64,000 bases of DNA from Streptomyces sp. ICBB 8177 (GCF_003144095.1 NZ_NSKH01000018.1:689965-753964), one strand, 5' to 3'. Counted from the first letter of the stretch, positions 33,360-42,199 are shown. Numbers and translations are program-made. The notes: generated by a model not told the origin, from the letters alone.

Positions 33360-33382
33360 GGGCGAAACATGCTGTTTCGCCC
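33360..33382. promoter_or_regulatory. 23-bp palindrome between phosphatase and MT0933-like genes
   Basis: GGGCGAAACA (33360-33369) and TGTTTCGCCC (33373-33382) are perfect inverted copies around TGC. The site lies 60 bases before the phosphatase start and 104 before the small-protein start, so one dimeric regulator could act on both. TTGACG on the minus strand (33387-33382) may be a -35 box overlapping it. Confidence 0.65.
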
Positions 33383-33485
33383 GTCAATTCTAGTCGTCGC
33401 CCCCGGCCCCCGCGCTCGCGGATGCGGAAGCCGCTGGGTGCGGTGATGCTGGGACGTGGGGGACCTAGGCGAAGGAGGCTTTCCC

Positions 33486-33668
33486 ATGTCCATGCTGGAC
33501 AAGCTCAAGAACATGCTGAAGGGCCACGAGTCGCAGGTGGACAAGGGCGTCGAGAAGGGCGGCGACATGGTGGACGACAAGACCGGGCGCAAGTACAGCG
33601 ACCAGGTCGACACGGCGCAGGACCGCCTCAAGAACGAGTTCGGCGACGACAGCGGGAACCAGCGCTGA
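33486..33668 (+). CDS. MT0933-like small protein (annotated as antitoxin family)
   Basis: The 60-residue hydrophilic protein matches the MT0933/Rv0909 family: LDKLKNMLKGHESQVDKG, then VDDKTGRKYSDQVDTAQDRL. The family is labelled antitoxin from a mycobacterial toxin pair, but no toxin gene follows here, so a stress-related role is as likely. AAGGAGG sits seven bases before ATG 33486. It is a stand-alone gene. Confidence 0.85.
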   Translation: MSMLDKLKNMLKGHESQVDKGVEKGGDMVDDKTGRKYSDQVDTAQDRLKNEFGDDSGNQR

Positions 33669-33802
33669 GCGAGCCGCACACCACCGGACCCCCTCACGCT
33701 CTCCGCTGACCCGCGGGCAGGACGACGCCCGGCGCCGCACCGCGCCGGGCGTCGGCTCGTCCCGCGCGCGGACCGGGCGCCGGTTCCTTTCCGCCCTGGG
33801 GT

Positions 33803-33836
33803 TACTAACATCAGGCTGATAAGCCTATTGTTAGTA
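33803..33836. promoter_or_regulatory. 34-bp nested palindrome at the marR-exporter promoter
   Basis: TACTAACA (33803-33810) pairs with TGTTAGTA (33829-33836), and inside them AGGCT (33813-33817) pairs with AGCCT (33822-33826) around GATA. The only mismatch in symmetry is the TC/AT pair between arms. It ends four bases before ATG 33840, so the regulator would occlude its own transcription start; the mRNA may be leaderless. Confidence 0.75.
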
Positions 33837-33839
33837 CCT

Positions 33840-34289
33840 ATGGGTGAAGGAACGGAAGCGACAGACGACGCCGCTCGGGCGGCCAACGGGCTGCGGCTCG
33901 CGGTCGGCCGCATCGCGCGGCGCCTGCGTCAGCAGCACGCCGTGGGTGACCTGGCACTCTCCGAGGTCTCGGTGCTCTCGCGGCTCAGCCAGGACGGCCC
34001 GGAGTCCCCGAGCGTGCTGGCCGAGCTGGAACGGGTGCGCCCGCAGGCCATGGCCAACACGCTCGCGGTGCTGGAGGAACGCGGCCTGGTGCGGCGGCGC
34101 CCGGACACCGCGGACGGCCGCCGGGTCGTGCTGACCGCCACCGAGGAAGCGGAGCGCGTGCTGCTCGACCGCCGCTCGGAGAGCGTCCAGCGCCTGACCA
34201 CGGTGCTGCGGGAGGACTTCGACGAGGACGAACGCGGCCGCCTGCTCGCCCTGCTGCCGCTGCTGGAGAGGCTGGCTGAGCGACTGTGA
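33840..34289 (+). CDS. MarR-family regulator
   Basis: The 149-residue winged-helix protein has HTH residues PSVLAELERVRPQAMANTLAVLEERGLV and the wing RRRPDTADGRRVVLTATE (cited in part). ATG 33840 has no ribosome site and follows the palindrome directly, suggesting leaderless translation; TTG 33828 would put the operator inside the gene. It overlaps the DHA2 exporter by 4 nt, so the pair is co-expressed and probably autorepressed until a ligand binds. Confidence 0.9.
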   Translation: MGEGTEATDDAARAANGLRLAVGRIARRLRQQHAVGDLALSEVSVLSRLSQDGPESPSVLAELERVRPQAMANTLAVLEERGLVRRRPDTADGRRVVLTATEEAERVLLDRRSESVQRLTTVLREDFDEDERGRLLALLPLLERLAERL

Positions 34290-36037
34290 AGGCCACCGAC
34301 CGCCCCAATGACGCCACCGCCGGCGGCGACCGCTACAAGTGGGTCGCCCTGTCCAACACCACCCTCGGCGTCCTGATCTTCACGGTGGACTCCTCCATCG
34401 TGATCATCTCGCTGCCCGCGATCTTCCGCGGCATCGGCCTGGACCCGCTGGCCCCCGGCAACATCGGCTACCTGCTGTGGATGATCCTCGGCTACCTGCT
34501 GGTCTCCGCCGTGCTGGTGGTCGTCCTCGGCAGACTCGGCGACATGTTCGGCCGGGTCAGGATGTACAACCTGGGCTTCGCGATCTTCGCCTGCGCCTCA
34601 CTGGCGCTGTCCCTGGACCCGTTCAAGGGCGGCAGCGGCGCGCTGTGGCTGATCGGCTGGCGCGTCGTGCAGGCCTTCGGCGGCTCGATGCTCACCGCCA
34701 ACTCGGCCGCCATCCTCACCGACGCGTTCCCCGCGAGACAACGCGGCCTGGCTCTCGGCATCAACCAGATCACCGCGCTGGCCGGACAGTTCCTCGGCCT
34801 GCTGGCGGGCGGCCTGCTCGCCGCGATCGACTGGCGCGCGGTGTTCTGGGTGAGCGTGCCCATCGGCGTGGTCGGCACGATCTGGTCGTACCGCAGCCTG
34901 CGCGAGACGGGCAGCCGCAAGCCCGGACGCATCGACTGGGTGGGCAACCTGACCTTCACCGCCGGCGCCGGCCTGCTGCTCGCGGCGATCACCTACGGCA
35001 TCCAGCCGTATGGCGGCGCGCCGACCGGCTGGGGCAGTCCGAAGGTGCTGGGCGGGCTGTTCGGCGGCATCGCGTTGCTGGTCGTCTTCTGCTTCGTGGA
35101 GACCCGCGTCAAGGAGCCGATGTTCCGGCTCGCTCTCTTTCGCAACCGGGCGTTCGCGGCGGGCAACCTCGCCGCGCTGCTGACCGCCATCGCCCGCGGT
35201 GGCCTGCAGTTCATGCTGATCATCTGGTTGCAGGGCATCTGGCTGCCGCTGCACGGCTACAACTTCGAGGACACCCCGCTGTGGGCGGGCATCTTCATGC
35301 TGCCGCTCACCGCGGGCTTCCTGATCGCCGGCCCCACTTCCGGCTACCTGTCGGACCGCTTCGGCGCCCGGTTGTTCTCGACCACCGGGCTGGTGCTGGT
35401 GGCGTTGTCGTTCGGCGGGCTGCTGATGCTGCCGGTGGACTTCAACTACTTCGCCTTCGCCGGTCTGCTGCTGCTCAGCGGCATCGGGCAGGGGATGTTC
35501 TCCGCGCCCAACACCTCCGCGATCATGGGCAGTGTGGCGCCGGAGCAGCGCGGTGTGGCGTCCGGGATGCGCTCCACCTTCCAGAACTCCGGTACGGCGC
35601 TGTCCATCGGCGTGTTCTTCTCGCTGATGATCTCCGGTCTCGCGTCCAAGCTGCCGCACACCCTGACCAGCGGGCTGATGGCTCAGGGCGTGCCCGCGGG
35701 CACCGCCCACCAGGTGGCGTCACTGCCTCCGGTGAGCACGTTGTTCGCCACCTTCCTGGGCAACAACCCGATCGCCCACCTGCTGGAGCCCAGCGGCGTG
35801 CTGCACAAGGTCACGACCGCCCAGGCCAACACCCTGACCGGGCACGAGTTCTTCCCCCGGCTGGTGTCCGGGCCGTTCCACCACGGGCTGGTGACGGTCT
35901 TCTCGGTGGCCGCGCTGATGGCCGTGGTCTCCGCGGTCGCCTCGCTCTCGCGCGGCCGGCACCAGCCCGCGCCGCCGGTGTCCGCGGCCACGACGGGTGA
36001 GCGGGAGCGGCCGCAGACGCCGTCGTCCTCCTCGTGA
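34286..36037 (+). CDS. DHA2-family MFS exporter, paralogue of 1189-3018
   Basis: The 583-residue 14-helix drug:proton antiporter carries GRLGDMFGRVRMYN (motif A) and ALGINQITALAGQFLGLLAGG (motif C region). GTG 34286 overlaps the MarR stop. It shares the opening YKWxALSNTTLGVL and several near-identical membrane segments with the exporter at 1189, but the C-terminal cytosolic tail differs. The pair look like an old duplication, here with its regulator retained. Substrate unknown. Confidence 0.92.
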   Translation: MKATDRPNDATAGGDRYKWVALSNTTLGVLIFTVDSSIVIISLPAIFRGIGLDPLAPGNIGYLLWMILGYLLVSAVLVVVLGRLGDMFGRVRMYNLGFAIFACASLALSLDPFKGGSGALWLIGWRVVQAFGGSMLTANSAAILTDAFPARQRGLALGINQITALAGQFLGLLAGGLLAAIDWRAVFWVSVPIGVVGTIWSYRSLRETGSRKPGRIDWVGNLTFTAGAGLLLAAITYGIQPYGGAPTGWGSPKVLGGLFGGIALLVVFCFVETRVKEPMFRLALFRNRAFAAGNLAALLTAIARGGLQFMLIIWLQGIWLPLHGYNFEDTPLWAGIFMLPLTAGFLIAGPTSGYLSDRFGARLFSTTGLVLVALSFGGLLMLPVDFNYFAFAGLLLLSGIGQGMFSAPNTSAIMGSVAPEQRGVASGMRSTFQNSGTALSIGVFFSLMISGLASKLPHTLTSGLMAQGVPAGTAHQVASLPPVSTLFATFLGNNPIAHLLEPSGVLHKVTTAQANTLTGHEFFPRLVSGPFHHGLVTVFSVAALMAVVSAVASLSRGRHQPAPPVSAATTGERERPQTPSSSS

Positions 36038-36079
36038 CGGCCCGCCCCGCGTGATCGCCCGCCCGGCGCTGCCGGGTCC

Positions 36080-36952
36080 CTACCCGCGCAGCGCCGAGCG
36101 GGCCGCCGCGACCGCCTGCGCCGCGTAACCGCCGCCGAACAGGACGGTGTGCACCAGCAGCGGGAACAACTGGTGCAGCGCCACGCGCCCGCGCCAGCCG
36201 TCGTCCAGCGGGTCCGCCCGGTCGTAGGCGTCCAGCACGCGCTCCAGGTGCGGGCAGCCGAAGAGCCGCAGCATCGCCAGATCGGTTTCCCGGTGACCGC
36301 CGTGCGCGGCAGGGTCGATCAGCCGGACGTGGCCGTCGGCGCCCCACAGCACGTTGCCGTTCCACAGGTCGCCGTGGAGCCGCGCGGGCGGCCGGTCAGG
36401 ACCGGCCAGCTCCGGCAGGCGGTCGCAGACCCGCTCGACCACAGCGGCGTCGCCGGTGCTCAGCGCGCCCTGGTCCACGGCGTCGCGCAGGTACGGCAGC
36501 ACGCGGTACTCGGCGTACCACCGGGGCCAGCTCTGGCCCGTGCGGTTGGCCATCGGGGCCCGCCCGATCCACGCGTCGGCCGGACCGCCCGGAGGCGGCG
36601 CGCCGAACGCGGGAGCTCCCGCGGCGTGCAGCGCGGCCAGCCCCCGCCCGAACTCCTCGGCCGCCTCGGGCGTCGCGGCCGCGGTCTCCACCCGGTCCAC
36701 GACCAGCCAGTCGTCGTCCGCACCGCGCACCTCGGGGAGCCGTACGGCGCCCGCCCGGGCCAGCCAGCGCAGCCCCGCCGCCTCCGCGCGGGCCGAACGG
36801 GGGTCGCTCCCGCGTTTGACCACCACCGTGCCCACGCCGTCCAGCGTCACCTCCGCCGGCCCGGATCCGCCGTGCGCGGACAGGCTCCGGCTCACGCGGC
36901 GGCTGGTCAGCCGGGCGGCCACGTCGGCGGGATCCTCAGCGCCGCCGGTCAT
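36080..36952 (-). CDS. fructosamine kinase-family protein
   Basis: The 290-residue protein has the aminoglycoside-phosphotransferase-like kinase fold of the fructosamine-3-kinase family: TVVVKRG (ATP-binding lysine), WLVVDRVE hinge, catalytic LHGDLWNGNVLW and the metal-binding LIDPAAHGGHRETDLAML. The family repairs glycated proteins by phosphorylating the sugar. ATG 36952 overlaps the stop of the upstream tyrosine-phosphatase gene. That pairing with an LMW phosphatase is common in actinomycetes and fits a deglycation unit. Confidence 0.9.
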   Translation of the reverse strand: MTGGAEDPADVAARLTSRRVSRSLSAHGGSGPAEVTLDGVGTVVVKRGSDPRSARAEAAGLRWLARAGAVRLPEVRGADDDWLVVDRVETAAATPEAAEEFGRGLAALHAAGAPAFGAPPPGGPADAWIGRAPMANRTGQSWPRWYAEYRVLPYLRDAVDQGALSTGDAAVVERVCDRLPELAGPDRPPARLHGDLWNGNVLWGADGHVRLIDPAAHGGHRETDLAMLRLFGCPHLERVLDAYDRADPLDDGWRGRVALHQLFPLLVHTVLFGGGYAAQAVAAARSALRG

Positions 36953-37413
36953 GCCGGAAGCCGGACGCGTACCCAGGCCAGCAGGCCGGGCATCGCCGCC
37001 TCGATCATCGCCAGCACGTCGTCGAAGCCGTCCGCGCCGCCGTAGTACGGATCGGGCACGTCGAGATCACCGCCCGCCCCAGGATCGAACGACCGCAGCA
37101 GGCGCACCCGGCCGCGGTCGCCTACCCTGCGCAGCAGCGCCTCCTCGTGGCCGCGGTCCATGGCCACCAGCAGATCCGCGTCCAGGTGCTCCGGGCCGAA
37201 CTGCGCCGCGACGTGACCGGTGGGGTAGCCGTTGCGGTCCAGCACCTCGGCGGAGCGCACGTCCATGGGCTCGCCGACGTGCCACGGGCCGATGCCGCAG
37301 CTGCTGACCCGCACCTCACCGGCGAGACCGGCCTCGCGCAGCCGCTCGCCGAAGACCACGGCGGCGCTGGGGGAGCGGCAGATGTTCCCGCTGCACACGA
37401 ACGACACATGCAC
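36949..37413 (-). CDS. low-molecular-weight protein tyrosine phosphatase
   Basis: The 154-residue enzyme starts with the signature VCSGNICRSP: the nucleophile is Cys7 and Arg13 binds phosphate (CX5R). The general acid is Asp121 in DVPDPYYGG. Length and motif order match the LMW-PTP family (PtpA-like). GTG 37413 begins right before the first strand; no better start exists in frame. It overlaps the fructosamine-kinase gene. Confidence 0.93.
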   Translation of the reverse strand: MHVSFVCSGNICRSPSAAVVFGERLREAGLAGEVRVSSCGIGPWHVGEPMDVRSAEVLDRNGYPTGHVAAQFGPEHLDADLLVAMDRGHEEALLRRVGDRGRVRLLRSFDPGAGGDLDVPDPYYGGADGFDDVLAMIEAAMPGLLAWVRVRLPA

Positions 37414-37439
37414 GCGGCCCAGGGTATCGGCCGTCCCGG

Positions 37440-37832
37440 TCACCGCGGGTCCTCGCCGTCCGCGTGCTCCCCCGGCCAGTCCAGCAGGAGGCGCCGGTGA
37501 CGGGGGAGGGCGGCGACGATCAGGTCGTAGGAGTCCTCGATCATCTCCTCGACCATGCGGTCGGGCAGCGAGCCGTCGAGCGTCACGGTGTTCCAGTGCC
37601 TCTTGTTGAGGTGGTAGCCGCCCACGATGCACGGGTGCTCGGCGCGCAGACGGAGGGCGAGTTCGGGCTCGCACTTGAGGCTCACCGAGAGCGGCGTGAC
37701 GGGCAGCGCGCTGAGCGCGAAGATCTTGCCCCCGACCTTGTAGACGGCCACGTCGGGGTTGCGGGGGAACGGGTACTCCTCCACGGCGCCGTTCAACGCG
37801 AGGCAGGCGGCCCTGAGCTCGTCCGGGGTCAT
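37440..37832 (-). CDS. MmcQ/YjbR-family protein
   Basis: The 130-residue protein has the family pattern: MTPDELRAACLALNGAVEEYPF, DVAVYKVGGKIFALSAL, SLKCEPELALRL, GYHLNKRHWNTVTLDG and a final SYDLIVAALPRHRR (parts cited). The fold resembles a CyaY-like/double-wing DNA-binding module; function is not established. ATG 37832 lies without a strong ribosome site. It is upstream of the LMW-PTP and fructosamine kinase genes on the same strand with a 26-base gap, so may join that operon. Confidence 0.87.
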   Translation of the reverse strand: MTPDELRAACLALNGAVEEYPFPRNPDVAVYKVGGKIFALSALPVTPLSVSLKCEPELALRLRAEHPCIVGGYHLNKRHWNTVTLDGSLPDRMVEEMIEDSYDLIVAALPRHRRLLLDWPGEHADGEDPR

Positions 37833-37945
37833 GCCCACAGTCTGCGCGATCACCACCCCACCGTGCCACCGATCACCGTCCGACGGCGCCCATCCGCCCG
37901 GCGGTGACCGAACAGGGCGGGCGGCGAGGCGAGTTGGGGTGCGCG

Positions 37946-38479
37946 TCAGCCGCGGACCGCAGTCGCCCACTGGGGGGTGTCCATCACCGGGAGTTTGCGC
38001 AACGCCCTTGCCGGCAGGCTCAGTTCACGCATCAGGTCCGGCGGCGGGACGGCGATGACGGGGCACGTCGCGTGCGCCAGCACGTAACGGCTGACCGAGC
38101 GGTGCACCAGGCGGCGCAGCCTGCCCCGCCGGCCGGTGCCCACGACCAGGACGTCGTCGTGCTGATCGGCGAGCTGGACGAGCGCGGGGCCCGCCGCGTA
38201 CTGCACCGGCAGCGGGTGGACGTCCACGTCGGACGGGTAGCCGCCGAAGGCCTGCTCGAACGCGGTGTCCAGGCGGCGGCGGGCCTCCTGCTCCCAGCGG
38301 GAGCGCAGCTGCGGGACGGGGTGGCTGCGGTAGGCCCGCTCGCCGCCGGGCGGCATCCACGCGAGGACCGGCACCAGCAGCGCGTCCGTGCGGCGCGCCT
38401 CGGCGACCGCCCGTCGCAGCGCCGCCAGGCTCGCGGGTGACTCACTCACACCGACGATGACTCGCTTGCCCCCGGCCAT
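37946..38479 (-). CDS. universal stress protein (Usp), ATP-binding type
   Basis: The 177-residue single Usp domain begins KRVIVGVSESPASLAALRRA; the ATP-binding pattern G-2X-G-9X-G(S/T) is seen in VVGTGRRGRLRRLVHRSVSRYVL (cited by pattern), followed by CPVIAVPPP. A 35-residue tail follows. AGGGGAC precedes ATG 38479. The 290-base upstream gap contains an AT-rich stretch (38510-38590) likely to hold its promoter; I see no gene there. Confidence 0.92.
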   Translation of the reverse strand: MAGGKRVIVGVSESPASLAALRRAVAEARRTDALLVPVLAWMPPGGERAYRSHPVPQLRSRWEQEARRRLDTAFEQAFGGYPSDVDVHPLPVQYAAGPALVQLADQHDDVLVVGTGRRGRLRRLVHRSVSRYVLAHATCPVIAVPPPDLMRELSLPARALRKLPVMDTPQWATAVRG

Positions 38480-38773
38480 GACTATCCGTCCCCTTCCAAA
38501 GAACGACTACGCAACCTCTTGAACTTTCGATTCATGGGAAGAATATCATCTGGATAGGTTGATTCTTAGGTCAGTTGGGGTGACTTTCCATACAATCCCC
38601 GGCAACGCGCAGGTGGCGACAGGCTGCGCGCGGTCACCCGGGGGCGGGCCCGGGACGGGTGGGCCGGCGAGCGCCCCGGCTCCGGAGGCTCCGGCGGCAC
38701 CTCGGGGCGCCTGAGCGGCGGCAGGATCGGCCCGCCGTCCCAACTGGCCCCGGTCTACGGCAGGATGACGCCC

Positions 38774-40489
38774 ATGGGTCGTACTACCGTTCTCCCCGCC
38801 GGCACCGTGCCGCGCCGCCTCGGCCGGCTCAGCGAGACCGAACACCGGGTCTGGCGCGCCTTCCCCCGCGGCGAGCTGGTCGACCTGCGCACCGGCGACC
38901 CGGAGGCGGACGACCCCGAGCGGGCCGACGTCTGGACCGCCGACCGCACGGTGCGGGCCGAGGTCATCGCCGCCCTGCTGCTCGGCGCCTGCTCCGCCTC
39001 GGCGGGCGCGGTCGCGGCGGTCCGTGTCGCGGGCGCCCGCGTCACCGGGGAGCTGCGCGTCGACCACGGGCGTGTCTCCTCCCTGCTCCAGCTGCGGCAG
39101 TGCCGCTTCGACGCGGCGGTCGACCTGGAGGGCGCCGTCACCGAGTCGGTCGACCTCAGCGGATCACGGCTGCTGCGCCTGAGCGCGTACGGCGCCCACA
39201 TACGCGGCACGCTCGATCTGCGGGACACCGTGGTGGCCGGGCCCGGGCGCTCGGTCCACGCGGACGGCCTGCGGGTCGACGGCAGCCTGTTCGCCTCCCG
39301 GACCCGGGTCGCCGGCTCGTTCTGCCTGATCAACGCGCAGATCACCGGCCAGGTCACCCTCGCCGACGCGGTCATCGGCCACGCCAACACCAGTGGCAAG
39401 TCGCTCAACGCGGGCGGCATGCACGTCGGCCGCAGCCTGCTGGCCCAACGGCTGCGCACCCACGGCGAGTTGCGGCTGCCCGGCGCGCGCATCGGCAGCT
39501 CGCTGCTGCTGGCGGGGGCCACCCTCGACGGCCTCGGTGACACGGCGCTGTACGGCGACGCGCTGACGGTGGCCGGTGACACGCGCCTGTGGCCCGACGG
39601 CTCACGCGACGGCCGCCCGTTCAGCGCACGGGGGCAGATCAGAGTGCCGGGGGCGAAGTTCGGCAACGGCCTCGACCTCAGCGGCGCCCACCTGGAACCC
39701 GCGCCGGGTCGCGCCGTCGCGCTGCACGCCATGCGCATGACCGTCGACAGCGCGCTCAAGCTCGGCGACGGATTCCGGGCCGACGGTGAGGTCCACCTGA
39801 CCGGATCGAGGATCACCGGTCACCTCGACCTCGTCGGCATGGCGAGTCCCGACGCGTACCTGAGCGTGTACTCGGTCACCGTCGACGGCGGCATCCGGGA
39901 CGAGCCCGGCTGCTGGCCGAAGCGTCTCAACCTCGACGGCCTGAAGTACGGGCCGTTCTCCGACTACCGCGACGCGCGGGAACGCCTGGACCTGATCAGG
40001 CGTCAGGTCACGCGCTCCGACTCCACGGTCACCGGCGGCTTCCGGGCCCAGCCCTACGAGCAACTCGCCGCGTACTACCGTTCGTTGGGCATCGACGGCG
40101 AGGCCAGGACCGTCCTGCTGGCCAAGCAGCGCGCCCAGCGCGCCCGGCTGCCCTGGTGGCGCCGGGTCCCCGGCCACCTGCTCGACGTGCTGGTCGGCTA
40201 CGGGTACCGGCCACTGCGCGCGATCGGCTGGGCGGCCGTGCTGCTGGTGGCCGGCAGTGCCTACTTCGACCAGGTCCGCCCGCAGCACGTGGCCACCGAC
40301 GACACCTCCTCGTTCAACCCCGTGCTCTACACGGCCGACCACCTGATCCCGGTGATCCGCTTCGGCGAGCCGGACGTCTGGCAGTACCACGGCGTCCCTG
40401 AAGCGGTCACGGTGGTGCTCACGGTGCTCGGCTGGACCCTGGGCATCGCGATCGCGGCGGCCGCCTCCCGCACCCTCACCCGCAACTGA
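38774..40489 (+). CDS. beta-helix repeat membrane protein of unknown function
   Basis: The 571-residue protein has an N-terminal charged region with a hydrophobic patch (about 60-85), then some 330 residues of imperfect 20-22-residue repeats with the beat LRVDGSLFASRTRVAGSF, LHAxxxTVDSALKLGDGF, VHLTGSRITGHLDLVG, suggesting a right-handed beta-helix as in bactofilin or polymer-forming proteins. Two C-terminal membrane helices (about 468-487 and 538-560) flank an extracytoplasmic loop. Streptomyces homologues are often labelled membrane-associated oxidoreductase without redox motifs; none is seen here. The end resembles two-helix channel-like tails of some pentapeptide proteins. Start chosen for AGGA eight bases upstream. 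Confidence 0.8.
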   Translation: MGRTTVLPAGTVPRRLGRLSETEHRVWRAFPRGELVDLRTGDPEADDPERADVWTADRTVRAEVIAALLLGACSASAGAVAAVRVAGARVTGELRVDHGRVSSLLQLRQCRFDAAVDLEGAVTESVDLSGSRLLRLSAYGAHIRGTLDLRDTVVAGPGRSVHADGLRVDGSLFASRTRVAGSFCLINAQITGQVTLADAVIGHANTSGKSLNAGGMHVGRSLLAQRLRTHGELRLPGARIGSSLLLAGATLDGLGDTALYGDALTVAGDTRLWPDGSRDGRPFSARGQIRVPGAKFGNGLDLSGAHLEPAPGRAVALHAMRMTVDSALKLGDGFRADGEVHLTGSRITGHLDLVGMASPDAYLSVYSVTVDGGIRDEPGCWPKRLNLDGLKYGPFSDYRDARERLDLIRRQVTRSDSTVTGGFRAQPYEQLAAYYRSLGIDGEARTVLLAKQRAQRARLPWWRRVPGHLLDVLVGYGYRPLRAIGWAAVLLVAGSAYFDQVRPQHVATDDTSSFNPVLYTADHLIPVIRFGEPDVWQYHGVPEAVTVVLTVLGWTLGIAIAAAASRTLTRN

Positions 40490-40643
40490 CCCCGCCGGAA
40501 GCCACGCAATCCCGTTCGTGTCGTGAGGCAGGCGATCGGGGCCGGCTGGGATGCATGCGCCCGTCCGGGGTACCCGTCACGCCGAGGCAGCGCGTGGGCC
40601 GCGGTGAGGCGCGCGCGACGAACGGGATCGCGGAGGTGGTGAC

Positions 40644-41336
40644 ATGGCCGGACGGGACGCTTCCCGGGCCGTGCTGTTCGACGTGGACGGCACACTGATG
40701 GACACCGTCCACCTCCACACCGTCGCCTGGTGGGAGGCGCTGCGGCAGAACGGGCACACCGTGCCGATGGCCGCGATCCACCGTGCCATCGGCATGGGCA
40801 GCGACCACCTGCTGGAGCACCTGCTCGGGTCCGGCCGCGACACCTCGCGCGACGACGACATCAGCGGCGCCCACGGCGTGCTCTACGCGCAGTACTGGTC
40901 CCGGCTCGCTCCGCTCGACGGCGCGTCCGACCTGCTGCGCGCCTGCTCCGACCGGGGCTGGACGGTGGTGCTGGCGAGTTCGGCGAAACCGGCGGAGTTC
41001 CAGGTCATGCGGGACGCGCTGGACGCGGACGACGTCATCGACGCGGTGACCAAGTCCGACGACGTGGAGGCCAGCAAGCCCGCCCCCGACCTGGTCGAGC
41101 GGGCCTTGGAACGCGCGGGAGTGCCCGGCCGCCACGCGGTCTTCGTCGGCGACGCGGTGTGGGACGCGCAAGCCGCGGGACGGGCCGGGGTGCGCAGCGT
41201 CGGCGTGCTGTCCGGCGGCTTCCCGCGGCAGGACCTGCTGGACGCGGGCGCGGAAGAGGTCTACGACGGACCGCGCGACCTGCTGGCGCACCTCGACGAC
41301 AGCCTGCTGGGAAAGCCGTCCGCACTGGGCGGCTGA
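40644..41336 (+). CDS. HAD-superfamily hydrolase, phosphoglycolate/beta-PGM type
   Basis: The 230-residue enzyme has HAD motif I as LFDVDGTLMDT (nucleophile and acid/base Asp), a helical cap after residue 20, motif II VVLASSAK, the lysine of motif III in EASKPAPDLV and motif IV VFVGDAVWDAQAA. It is a small-molecule phosphatase or phosphomutase; substrate unknown. GGAGGTGGTGAC precedes ATG 40644. The 154-base gap upstream contains an 11-bp inverted repeat (40509-40519 with 40618-40628). Confidence 0.88.
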   Translation: MAGRDASRAVLFDVDGTLMDTVHLHTVAWWEALRQNGHTVPMAAIHRAIGMGSDHLLEHLLGSGRDTSRDDDISGAHGVLYAQYWSRLAPLDGASDLLRACSDRGWTVVLASSAKPAEFQVMRDALDADDVIDAVTKSDDVEASKPAPDLVERALERAGVPGRHAVFVGDAVWDAQAAGRAGVRSVGVLSGGFPRQDLLDAGAEEVYDGPRDLLAHLDDSLLGKPSALGG

Positions 41337-41402
41337 CGAGCGGGCGGTACGGGACCAGGTGCCCCGGCGGCATCGGGTGCCCTGCCGGCGGCGTCGGCCG
41401 CC

Positions 41403-42008
41403 TCACCCGCCGCCGAGCAGCCCCCCGATCAGGTGGACGACGGCCCCCACGCCGTTCACCACACCGTCCACGGCCGTGGTGAGGACACCACCGCCGCCCG
41501 AGCCCTTCCCGCCTCCGCCTCCGCCCCCGCTCGTGGGCGCCGGTCCCGGCGTCGTGGGACTGGAGGACGGTGCGGTTCCGCCGGGGTCCGTCGGCAGGGC
41601 CGTAGGACTCGGCCGGCCGGATCCGGTCCCTGGGCCCGATGCCGTGGCGCCCCCGCCTCCGGATCCCGGCCCGCTCGCGGTGCCCGGCGACGTGACGCCC
41701 CCGGTCGCGAGGGGCGCGGACGAGGCCAGCGCGAGCCGGGGCGCCACGGCGTCCTGCGTGGCGGTGCCGCTCGGCACCGTCCGCCCGGCCCCCGCCGCGG
41801 CGGAGCCCGACGGCGTCGCCACGGCGGCCGGGGCGAGCGACCGCAGCGGCACCCGGTACGGCTCCGGCGCCGCCTGCGCGCCGGTCGGGCCGTCGACCAC
41901 CGCGGTCACCCCGGTCGCGATGGCGGTCGCCACCCCCATGGCGGCGGCCGCCTTCACCATCGTCGATCGCGTGCACAACTCGCCCACCGGCCGCCGGTGT
42001 CTGCCCAT
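41403..42008 (-). CDS. low-complexity secreted or membrane-tethered protein
   Basis: About 201 residues: a basic N-terminus, hydrophobic segment near 18-38 ending GAQAAP (signal peptide), then Ala/Pro/Ser/Gly/Thr-rich low-complexity sequence with Gly and Ser-Gly runs, and a hydrophobic C-terminus GVVNGVGAVVHLIGGLLGGG. It resembles chaplin-less cell-surface spacer proteins; no domain recognised. ATG 42008 has GGAG about ten bases upstream; GTG 42050 is an alternative start. Confidence 0.65.
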   Translation of the reverse strand: MGRHRRPVGELCTRSTMVKAAAAMGVATAIATGVTAVVDGPTGAQAAPEPYRVPLRSLAPAAVATPSGSAAAGAGRTVPSGTATQDAVAPRLALASSAPLATGGVTSPGTASGPGSGGGGATASGPGTGSGRPSPTALPTDPGGTAPSSSPTTPGPAPTSGGGGGGGKGSGGGGVLTTAVDGVVNGVGAVVHLIGGLLGGG

Positions 42009-42199
42009 CGGCGTCACCACTCCGTTCGCTGTCTGGATGGTTGGAGTCACGCTGCGCAGCGAGAGGGCTCACGGTATCCATGACAGCGCTGGATCGGGAC
42101 AGTTCCCCGGGAAGGCCCACGCGGTGCGGGCGCGAACGGTAGACTTCCCCGTTCGACCGATGGCCGTGTGGCTTCCCGTTCAAGGGACATGACGCCCCG

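Noticed and set aside
33486-33668. A toxin-antitoxin module
   Set aside because: Only the MT0933-like protein is present; no small toxin gene is adjacent on either strand, and the next gene is a MarR regulator with its own promoter.
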